From contig JBLDXI010000015.1 in the NCBI GenBank assembly GCA_047495785.1, positions 2,976,001-3,040,000 of the forward strand: a stretch of DNA of 64,000 nt, given 5' to 3'. The notes under the pieces were generated by a model. The model was not told where the DNA came from. It did not search any database and was given only the letters and a program-made list of their open reading frames with translations. Made by a program: the position numbers and the translations under genes. Position 1 is the first letter of the stretch; the number at the start of each line of letters is the position of its first letter. Shown here in pieces: positions 46,301 to 55,500 of the stretch. This DNA comes from Lepidodermella squamata. Its lineage: Eukaryota > Gastrotricha.

Positions 46301-47561
46301 TGGAAAAATAACACGTGTTCCGATGAAATAATTCGCGTGTTCCGATGAAATAATACGCGTGTTCCGATAGATAATGCTTCTTTCATATTCCGACGGTTTA
46401 AGATAGCTTTTCATGAAATAAGTAATGCATTTCCGATGGTTTAAGATGAAAGTGGCACGATAAAAGTATTTAATGTTCCGATGAAAAGATGTGGACCCAA
46501 TAAATTTCGATCAGAGTTTTCATTTTATTTCGCTTCATGTCATCAAAAGCATTGTCATCACTACTTCAAGTCATTACCATTAATAGCGGCAACCAGTCGA
46601 TTCCGCGGTTTTCTTTATTTTTTCAAATTTACCTTCGCCCAAAATCATAAGTTTCCGGGCCATACCAATGGTTGCTTCTTCTGATCGTCCCAACTTGCTA
46701 ATAAATCTTGGCCATTTCTCGCTTCATTTTCTTTCTTCGATTTCTTCGCTGAAGAGCTCGTCGAAGATGTTACCATTCTCTTTTGAGGCGCATGCACTTT
46801 GGTGCCCGTGGGATCAGAACTGTCCGATGTTCCTTCGGTCAAGTCAGCCTGGATCACCAGCTTGCCGCATCATGTTGAATTTTGCTACTATTTCCTGCCT
46901 TGTTCGTTCACGCCCTACCACCTGGGTATTGAAAGCGTCGCACAATAGTTCGAAAGCTAAGTCCCGATTACGATCGATCGCAAAGAAAGGCCATGAACGG
47001 CCGATTTCCCCCTGGGCCACATGGCTGCCTCAAGGCGGAAACCAATGCCGAGACATCGGCAGGAGTCCAGTTCAGCCCATGCGACCGCTTTGATGACTCC
47101 GACCTGTAGGCAGTGAAGACGCGGAGCTATTGAAAGTCGAGGTGGACGAACGCCGCGACCGTTTAGTGCTTCTTCTTTTCTTTTCTTTGCTTCTTTCAGA
47201 TCTTTTTGGCGACAACAATATTTGGGGCAACTAAACACCTGAGTTTAAAAAGCTGTAAATCCAGAAATGAGAAAGTTTTGGATTTGATTAAGCGTGAAAA
47301 ATGTGGTATCAAATATTGGGATTATTAGAGCAACCATTAATTATATGTGCAGAACAAAGCAAATATATCACAAAATAGTTTTATCGTATTGTTATTTTAT
47401 TTCGATCTTGGTTATAGATTACTGTATGTAATTTGTTTTTAATTTCAGGTGGACATCGTGCTGTTGGCCACATGCGAGCTTCGATCTACAACGCAATCAC
47501 GGTCGAGGACGTTCGCCACTTGGTTGATTTCATGGGCAAATTCCAATCGGAACACAACTGA
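40322..47561 (+). CDS. PSAT1: Phosphoserine aminotransferase
   Basis: PLP enzyme of serine biosynthesis, converting 3-phosphohydroxypyruvate and glutamate to phosphoserine. Exons 40322-40512, 40566-40768, 40821-41029, 43424-43844 and 47449-47561 join in frame to 378 residues. The conserved start is [15 protein letters not shown], with [23 protein letters not shown], and the PLP lysine in [12 protein letters not shown] (about residue 211). The C-terminus [20 protein letters not shown] closes the fold. Coding sequence is 1.1 kb of a 7.2-kb gene. Introns 3 (2.4 kb) and 4 (3.6 kb) hold other features: an antisense nested ORF, a tandem duplication, two inverted-repeat elements and a Myb-like fragment. 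The small introns 1 and 2 are normal. Confidence 0.95.
41500..42105 (-). repeat. Diverged tandem duplication in PSAT intron 3
   Basis: 41500-41708 and 41797-42105 are related along their length in the same orientation. Both contain CGCAGTTTTCG, GCGTGTTGGCAGC, GCAGGCGGCGGCGGGAT and CTTGTTGTTCGCCGCCCCTC. The right copy has a roughly 90-bp insertion. The left copy contains a 12-base G run that breaks the reading frame shared with the right copy. Confidence 0.75.
41778..42594 (-). CDS. Possible nested gene in PSAT intron 3, unknown membrane protein
   Basis: On the opposite strand to PSAT. The exon ending at 41778 encodes one hydrophobic segment ([15 protein letters not shown]), a basic amphipathic stretch ([20 protein letters not shown]), [20 protein letters not shown], an acidic linker and a Pro/Ala-rich tail ending [11 protein letters not shown]. 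This frame has no ATG, so an upstream exon is needed. A candidate exists at about 42470-42594 ([20 protein letters not shown] and a hydrophobic FNYFFNFL), with a phase-0 GTGCGA donor and a GATAG acceptor. The neighbouring copy at 41500-41708 encodes the same segments but is frame-broken. Family not recognised. The join is a guess; the second exon as coding is moderately supported by conservation between the two copies. Confidence 0.4.
44264..45442. mobile_element. Non-autonomous DNA transposon with 25-bp terminal inverted repeats
   Basis: 1179 bp in PSAT intron 4. The left end CTGGGGTGTGTTCAAAAAGT continues to CTCAG (44264-44288). It is the reverse complement of 45418-45442 with one mismatch, at the second base. 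No transposase frame is present. A 32-bp near-palindrome lies inside (44459-44490). The CAGGGGTG-like terminus recalls hAT elements, but no target-site duplication is clear, so the superfamily is open. Confidence 0.75.
44459..44490. repeat. 32-bp near-perfect palindrome inside the transposon
   Basis: AAGTTTCAGGCTGCTCGAGC and its complement read the same on both strands except for one mismatched pair, centred on CTCGAG. Confidence 0.7.
45484..46484. mobile_element. FLYWCH-carrying inverted-repeat element
   Basis: About 1 kb in PSAT intron 4, only 41 bp from the previous element. The outermost 54 bp at both ends are inverted repeats: TCATCGGAACATTAAATACT, then TTATCGTGC, then TCTTAAACCATCGGAA. 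Inside each end are 3-4 more copies of TCATCGGAA, all facing the same way as their end. The long, internally repetitive termini resemble Mutator-like elements. The only sizeable ORF (45641-46236, minus) encodes a FLYWCH-like zinc finger, a domain linked by ancestry to Mutator-like transposases. No transposase is present, so it is non-autonomous or an ORF-capturing element. Confidence 0.7.
45641..46236 (-). CDS. FLYWCH-like zinc finger protein in two overlapping frames
   Basis: The first frame, from ATG at 46236, gives 128 residues: an acidic N-terminus ([20 protein letters not shown]), then [20 protein letters not shown] and [19 protein letters not shown], which has the Cys/aromatic spacing of a FLYWCH/MULE-type finger. 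It ends at TAG near 45850. The -1 frame is open from before this point to 45641 and encodes an Arg/Gly/Ser-rich tail ([17 protein letters not shown]). The overlap contains AAAGGGT at 45889-45895 in the exact phase of an X XXY YYZ slippery site. Either the gene is broken by a one-base change, or it frameshifts to a fusion of about 195 residues. It lies within the element above and antisense to PSAT. Confidence 0.55.
46645..47240 (-). pseudogene. Broken Myb/SANT-like ORF
   Basis: Minus-strand pieces in different frames: a basic Lys/Glu-rich segment near 47220, then [18 protein letters not shown] (46990-47130), then (shifted frame) [20 protein letters not shown] and [17 protein letters not shown], then a Ser/Lys-rich tail to 46645. 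The tryptophan spacing suggests a Myb/SANT-type DNA-binding unit. At least one frame change and a TGA interrupt it. It is probably a transposon-associated or decayed gene in PSAT intron 4. Low certainty. Confidence 0.35.
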
Positions 47562-48496
47562 GCAACTATTGCGGATTAGATCACTGATATGACAATGAGA
47601 TTTGTAGAGCGGTTACGGGTCTTTCTAAAATTATAGTGGTTTAGCTTCTTGAAAATCGAGGTATTCGTATTTTTTTGCATGCGATCGGTATGCGTTTATT
47701 ATGGTTAAATTATGACAACGTCAGTTCTCGCACCACTCACATCTTTCCAAGGTATGGGCTGTATTTTTTTCTCTGCTCAATGAGTAATGCACTTTCGATC
47801 TAACATGACTTGCTGATGATTTGTGAGATATTTGCTGTTCTTATCCGAACAAGTTGAATGATACTACCTCAGGATTTTAGACAATAAATTATCTGGCATT
47901 TGAATCCTTGTTTCCTTGTTTGTTGTATATCGTTGTTTTGAGAACCGTTTTCTTAAGGACGCTGTGTGGGGAGCAGAGTCCACCTCCTGTCACTTATATC
48001 CTGGCCTCCGAGTAACGGAAAACCGAGTTGGTATCGGCCAAGGAAGGTTAGATCCGGGGGTCCACAGACGGGCAGCCCGAGTACGGCAATTCTGGAACGC
48101 TGGTGTTTGAAAGCGTAAGGGGTCACCGGCTAGGGCCGGAAAAATAAGCCAACCGGTACTTTTCGGCTGTCTCCAACTTTCTCATTTTACAGAGTTTCTC
48201 AACCCAAAACATCGGCCTTGAAAATTGTTTGAAATTTTCCTGTTTTTCGTCAATTCCAAAATTAAGAAAAACTGACCAAATATGGCGAATTTTTCCAGCT
48301 GAATGGGGAAATATTGAATCGATTTCTTTCGCCGGTCTTCATTTTTTTAATTTTCTGGAGCAGCGTTTCAGCCTGAAAGGTATTCCTGCGAGCGGAGTGA
48401 GCTTTAGCTCTCGAAGATTTTCCAGTAGATTAGCTTGAAAATGCTTCTAACGCCCAATAATTGACAAACTTATTATCCTAGTTGAGGATGACTCAC

Positions 48497-48536
48497 GGAG
48501 GAATAGAAATAATAGATATTTGCTATCTATTCCTCC
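48497..48536. repeat. Inverted repeat
   Basis: GGAGGAATAGA (48497-48507) and TCTATTCCTCC (48526-48536) are exact complements. A second pair, AATAGATA/TATCTATT, is nested in the loop. Confidence 0.65.
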
Positions 48537-48810
48537 ACAGGATGACTGCCTGGCTGAATTTGCTGAAAGTAGAAAACATGTTCAGAAAGAGATGCTGAGG
48601 AAGCTGCCACGGCAATGCAGAGCCCTCTGCCGACTCAGGAACACACCATGCCTCAGCCAGCCGTATGCTGATCACACAATAAGAAGCTTTCTCATAGTTA
48701 ATCGGAGCATGATTCATCCTTTAAAAATTACTCAGCGTTTGGAAAATCTTACGACGGTCCCAAATTTAATTTAATTCAATACCTAACCATTTCATCTGTT
48801 GTTTAACTGC

Positions 48811-48930
48811 TTAGGGTTAGGGTTAGGGTTAGGGCAAGGGCTGGGGTTAGGTTAGGGTTGGGTTGGTTGTTGGTTAGGGTTGGTTAGGGTTGGTTGTTTT
48901 AGGGTTGAAGGTTGAAGGCTGGGTCTTGAA
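48811..48930 (+). repeat. Interstitial TTAGGG-type telomere-like tract
   Basis: Starts with four near-perfect TTAGGG units and decays into GGTTAGG, GGGTTGGTTGTTGG and GGTTGAAGG variants over about 120 bp. This is the general bilaterian telomere unit, not the TTAGGC usual in nematodes. Confidence 0.8.
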
Positions 48931-51900
48931 ATTTGGGATTTGGACCCAATTGGAATAATTTGGTAATGATTTCACTATATCCCTTCGTCGTCATAGGTAA
49001 GACTTATACGCATCGGAAAATTTCTCCCGAAACGCAGCAAAATCGTTCTCTCAAAGCCCACAGTTTCTATTCTTTGAGGAAGATGGAATCTTCGAAAAGA
49101 TCACAGCATAGAGCCGAGAGCTTGTAATTCCTTCATTTTATTTTCCTGGTTTTTTCAGTAGATACGACTCACAGCTCTCTGTCTGCCAAAAATGAGACCG
49201 ATCGGGCTAAAAATAAAAAAGTTGACCGACTTGACATAGCTACTGACGGGAAACATGAACGATCAGACACTCCACTATTCCTTTTTCAATTTCGAAACTT
49301 TTTATCCTAAGACTAGGAGATATTTGGCCTCCGTTAAGGTACCTAATAATGTCTAGGCTCTTTTTTCCTCTGAATAACTTCGGCCATATTTCTAATTAAT
49401 GTTGCTTCGGTGCTGCATGATAGAGTCTAGAGTCGCCAACCACAATAACAAGCAGCCGGGCAACCGGTACACAAAAATACAAATTCTGTCCAACTTCCAT
49501 GACCATTAATCATCAGTGTTGCAAAAATAGGAAGTTTTCGCGTGTCTGTTTATCGAGGTTGCGCCCAACACTCGTGACGTGAAGCAATTATGCGCCGCCT
49601 CGTGGCATTCACAGCGCCTCGGTGGCGCCACGCCATCATTATAAAATAACTGTTGTCCATCGCTAACTATTATAAACACCACCCGCAAAACAAGGTGGGC
49701 CCACTATCACTCTCCCATTTTTATTTCAACTTCGAAACGTCCCGGCGGCGCATCACTTTGCGTGATTCAAAGTTGTTGCTTTGAAAGCGATCCCCTTTAT
49801 TGTTTTTTTCATTTTCTAGGTTTAAATGCATTCTCAATGCGTACGACACGCAGGTAGGTGGCTCTCATTCGCGGTAGAAAAACAAATAATAAATTCGCGC
49901 TTTTACATGCCTCGGGCGCTTTTCTCAAAAGCCGTAAATTACGGTATATTTGCGGCTATAAAAACGTTAATTTATTACTAACCCTACGTTTCCCGCGCGT
50001 AAAAAAACGTGGGGCTCAATCTAATTGCTATTATTTATTATTGCCGCGTTTTGTTACACCGCCAACTGTCGAGTGAGCAGCGGTTCATGCCAGCATTATA
50101 GGTGCTATAAGAAAATTTATTATTCGAGGTGTAACACCCGCACGTGACGCACTTTATATTGAAACAGCGACAAATTGTGTTCTCTCTTCGCCAGAGTGCA
50201 AACAAGGTGCAAACTCGAGCCAAAATGTAAAAAAAAATTGAAAAACAATTAAGGGCGCTTTTTCACAATTATTTCGTCGATTTTTCTTCCTTCCATTTAT
50301 CATTTCTTCAGTTAGCAATATTCATCATCATTTTTTTCACTTGGTATCTCATAACCGTCCAAATATTAGCATCATCCAGCATCATCATTATGTACTGTGT
50401 TGTGTATAATATGATATTATATATAACATAGGTATCGAAAAGAAAAAACACGCACGAGATAAGGTGTGCGTCTTATAGACGACTGACTTCGCAGCGGCGG
50501 CGGCGGCGACACGATTCACTTTTTCATTTTATCGAAAACAAACGAAAAAAAACATATAGCCAGAGACAGACAGAAAACGGACGCTTTCTCGAACGAAAAG
50601 TAGTAACAACACGCAGACAATATGAATTTTTTCATAATTATGGCCGATATTTTTTCTTTAAAAGACAAAGTGTAATTGAAATTTTTTCTTGGCTAATAAT
50701 ACGAAATTGCCGATTTTTTTCATCATACAACCTGATTCAGGTTATTCATTTCATATATCATACAATAATTTATATCGCCTCTTTTTTTTGCATCGTAGTC
50801 GTATTATTATTATCATTACCAAATAGCACGTATAAAAATGAAGAAAGAAGATGATGAAGAAGAATTTTTTTTTTCAACAACAACGCTGCATGTAATAGCA
50901 GTTTTTTTTACGTAATCAATTAGTACTGTGTTTTGCCGCAATAATTACGATTTTTTTCAATTAATATCCAACGCAAGCCGAGCGATAATAACGTGACGCA
51001 GGTAAAAGTGATGATTGCAATTTCACAATATCAAAAAAAAAACGTATTAGGATAGAGAGAGAGCGAGACAAGCGAGCACGTTTGACGTGCAATTTTTCAA
51101 GGCAGATTATCGGAGAAAAAATTATAGGCGGGTTCTAATAATAACATTCTGTTATTTTACTGCCCACCTGTTCTAGAGCGAGCGAGCAGATATAGTGAGG
51201 TGTATTTTTTTCAAATGCCTGCACCAAAAAAAAGGAGGAGAGAAAACGCCATTTTTAGCCATCGTCGCAATGCAATATGAATATCAATTAATTATATAGC
51301 AATAAATAATTACGATGAGTTTTAACCAACGATTGTTGTTGATCAGTTTTTTTTATCAATATATAGATATTCAAATAATAATATATTTCAGCTTTATGGA
51401 GTGACATAAAAACAGTAACAAAAAATACACGCTATATTTGACTATAATTGCTATGATTTTTTTTTCGAGTCTAATTTTCAAGGTGATCCACCTCGAAGAA
51501 ATCGGCGTTGTGTTGGCAACAGGCATTGTTCTGAAGATGCGCAATATTATTATTATCAAGAGCCCGCTATTCGCTCGTTGTTGTTGGATTTTTTTCATAA
51601 TATCTAGCCTTGATTTATCATCATCATCTTTTATAAGGCCATAAAGAGGACTAAAAACGACCGAATTATATACTACAGCAAGTTGTAGCTAAATTTTAAC
51701 ATAATTTTTTTACAATAAAGTAACGTAATGCAGTGAAGAAAGATTCCGGTAGTAATCATCACCATCGTAACAATTTATGTGCTAAAAACTTATCTAAATT
51801 AGAACTGGCTTCGATATCAACCTCACCGTGCTTATTATTACACCTAAACAATGAAAGTCACTTTTATCCTTGAACGCGGTGTGTAAAATCGTATTTATCA

Positions 51901-52595
51901 TCGTCTAAAATCCCAACAATTCGAAGAAGTTTTTCATTACTTTGTACACAAGTGACAAGAGTAAGTGAAGAAGTAGAAGGTAAATATTATATGAATATAT
52001 ATTTAGACAACGTAATGTTAAGTTTTTCCATGAAAAAATTATTCCGACTCTCAAATTTTAAAACAGCGATTTTTTTTCTCATCATCATTATATCACCAAC
52101 AACGGTATTTTTTAGAATTTTTTCAAACTATTTATTTCGAGTCGCCTGCCTGATCTGAATAACAAGAACGGAAGCCGCAGAACAGTAGCAATTTAGTTAA
52201 ATTATCTTTAAGACAAATAAAAGAGTTAGTATTTTTTGCTCTCATTCGAGACAATTAGTATTGCTTCTTTTGTAGTGTCGTTGTAGTGTATTATATCTCG
52301 GTTCCGCGACTCATAGATTGGCACCCAGCATAGACATAAAAGATGATTGTACGTGCGCTATCGAGTAAATCGGGCGTTCGTTTGTTTTTGGCGGCGATCA
52401 TTTATTGAATATAATTAAATTTTTCCAGCGCGATTTTTTTTCTTCAATAAAGTCACTCAAAAATGTAGCGTGTCAGGGCCCGATTCGCTTAGGTATTCCA
52501 ATATATTTATATAGGTATATAATTTGTTTTCAATAGAGACGGAGGACTGGTGTTTGTGTGAAGATGACTGACTATTATAACAATTACTAGCGTTT

Positions 52596-55500
52596 CTAGG
52601 GCATCATGAGAAAAGCGTTGAAAGCGCGCAACACGTAGATCAGTTCTGATTCGAGCCGGGCCTCGGCGATCATCAAGCTGATGTGCACCTTCTCCGAACT
52701 CTTGAAGTCGAGCAGCCAGCCGTTGAAGTCGTCGCGCGTGATGCGCTCCGGGTAGCACGCCGCCGTCTTCAGGTACGTCTTGAACTTCTTCGACACCAGC
52801 AACGCGTTTATGTGCTTGTAGTCGAAGTCGTCGTGCCGAATGCCGTACAAACAGTGGATGTAGTACCAGATGGCGCGGCGGAATAGCGCCGTATCAACAT
52901 TGGCACGGTCGCAAAAACTGAGAAAAATTGCAAAAAAAAATGAAAAAATCCACCTTAATTAGTTTAAAAACTCACGTTTTATAAGTCAAATTTTGTATCA
53001 CACGCAGCTTTTCATCGAGAACATCGCCAACATCTGCGTACAGCCGATTCGCTAATGAACACGCGCAATCTTGCCAGCTAAAATCCTGCAAAATAAAATA
53101 AACATTTTTGTCATTTTTCAGTAAATCCGAATTTTTTCCTTCAACTGTTTGCTCGCCTGAAAGCTTGATTTGCCAAACCGCATTCAATTAGGGGGCAAAA
53201 AAAACGCGGCTGAGCAAATAATGTCAATCATGAAAGTAAAAACTGTTCTGGCTCTCGTGTCCGCGGCCAGACACGCTACGAGCGATGATGATGGTTAGCA
53301 AACAAGAGCCACTCCCGCCAGCTCCGCGTCTGACACGAGATGGGCCATAATCTATCCTACTCTACGTCTACTCGTTTTCATCACGGTAAAATAATAATAT
53401 ATAGCGAAGGGCGCAAACACTCGCAAGGAGCCGAAACCTGGCCTAGTTTGCGACATTCCTACACACGTGACATAGACACAAGAAATGGCTCGCCGTTGTT
53501 GTTACCAGTTATTATCAATTATTCTATTAAGGTGGCAGCTGTGCGCGCACGGGTCATGAACGCGGGCGAATTTTTGCCGCGTCGTCTTTTTAGCCGCGCG
53601 TCCGCCTGACCAGGCCAAGACCTTTCTCTTCAGTAAGAGAGTGAGTGAGTCGGCTCAAGATTGGCATTACGCCATTTTACGAGACGGCGCATAACAAACA
53701 GACGGAACAACAACAACGAGCCGATTGAACCAACGGCACTGGCTTTACGGCTATTTACACGCAGCAATAATGTATCCATCTCTACACTACTGCGATATCG
53801 TTCGACAGCAGTTGCGCGGCACCGCGTGAAATGCGCCTGTTATTATGTGACCCCTCCTACTACTGAGCTATTGAATCACAGGGCGGATCTGCGCTAGTAA
53901 TGAGCCGATCTGCGATAATGAACTAGACAGCTGAAATCCACCTTAATAACGCGCATTAATCACACTACTGTCAATTCACTCGCGTAGACGATTACGCCGA
54001 TTTACGCATAATAATGAGCTCGTTAGTCAAGGTATACACTACAGCTCGAGAGTGAGAAGTATTTTATATATAGGTCAAATGACCAAATTAAAGGCGAAAA
54101 GGTCGAATTTAACAATCAATAATCAACAAATTTTCAGTATAAATCAGAGGAAAATTCTCGAAAATTCAGAATTTTTTTCAAAAAAATACCTGGGCTTTGA
54201 GCGGCGAGTAAGGCTGAATGGGCGTTTGGCCAGCAATCGAGCCGCGTCTGCTGCAGAAATCGACATAGTTCATCGGGGACGCGGCGTCCGAGTCGTCGCT
54301 CGGCGAGCCGTTCTGGCCGTTCGACGTCGAAAGAAAGCGTAGTACAACCGGACAGCGGCCGATGGCCATCGAAAGCGGGCCTGAAGTCGGCGCCTGCAGC
54401 TCGGCAGCCGCCGCTTCAACCTCCTGGAATTTAGCCGTCACTTCTTCCTGGTTCAGTTCCTCGTCGTTCTGCGACGTCTCCGTGAGTAGTCGCATGCGTT
54501 CGAGCACAACTTGAATCAACTCCTGCTGGTCGCCCGAGGCGCGATTCACGCTAGCCGACTGCCCAAGCGGCGCTTTATTGCCGCTGGGCGGGACTGATGA
54601 TAGCGTTGAGGCCGAGCTAACTCCCGTACTTGTCGCATCGGTTGATTCGGGCAGCGACGAGCCGAGTGAAAACACGCCGCCTGAGCTGCGGGGCGAGGGC
54701 GATTTCGGCGGTGACCGGTTCGAAAAATTGCCACAGTCATCACAGGGCGTACTTGATGGTGAATGGTTCGGCGAATGAGACAGAGCTGGAAAAAAGAACA
54801 AATTTTCATCATCAATTTTTGCGGTACAATTTTAGTTCAGCCGTCCCGCTTAAAATTCACGATTCACGAGCCATGGTGAAAAGGTACATGGAATTAATTC
54901 CAAGCACGGTTCAAAGTCCAAAACCTCTTTCGCGCGTGCGTGCGTGAAGCAATAATTTTAAACTCAGTGAATTTGAAAACGAGAACAAATTCGAAAATAT
55001 TGTCCTATTTTCAGGGTTGAACGAGCAAATTCGATCTCTATTTTTTCAGTCAACGAACCGGATTCAGGATGATCGAGTTCAGGATTGATACCGCAGCCGT
55101 AGACGAAACTAGATAGCGAGTGGAAGTGAGCGAGAATGACGAGGGCGTGGAAGAGCTCCGAGACAGACCACGGGTCCGAGCCCTTGGTCAGCATTTCGAT
55201 GTGCCGGCGGTCGATGGTCCACGGGCGGTGCGCCATCAGCTTGTTAATCAGCGACAGCGAGCGCAGCTTCGCCGGCGCGTAGCTCAGGCCCTTCAGCCAC
55301 GTCGCATCACCGCCGTGCAGCGTATATTCGAGGATGAGTTTATGCACCAGATAGCAGCAGTGGTGCCGGCTGGCAGCCTACAAAACAAACACGTCAGGTG
55401 AATCGCCCACCAGCATAGGCAGAAAAAAATCCAAGATAAACCTCTGTCTTAAACCCGTCTATCGCCAAGGGTAAAAAAAGTCTTATCTCAACGTTCTACT

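Larger units (their letters stand above)
47562..52595. other. Long gene-free, increasingly AT-rich region
   Basis: About 5 kb between PSAT and sestrin. It begins with the PSAT 3' UTR (AATAAA-like ACAATAAA near 47882). It holds an 11-bp inverted repeat at 48497-48536, a TTAGGG-rich tract at 48811-48930, and long A/T runs and trinucleotide stretches between 50200 and 52480. The last part may be sestrin 3' UTR. No protein or RNA gene supported. Confidence 0.5.

Noticed and set aside
47980-48130. GC-rich block considered as an rRNA or 5S fragment
   Set aside because: No match to remembered 5S or other rRNA signatures; left as unannotated intergenic sequence.
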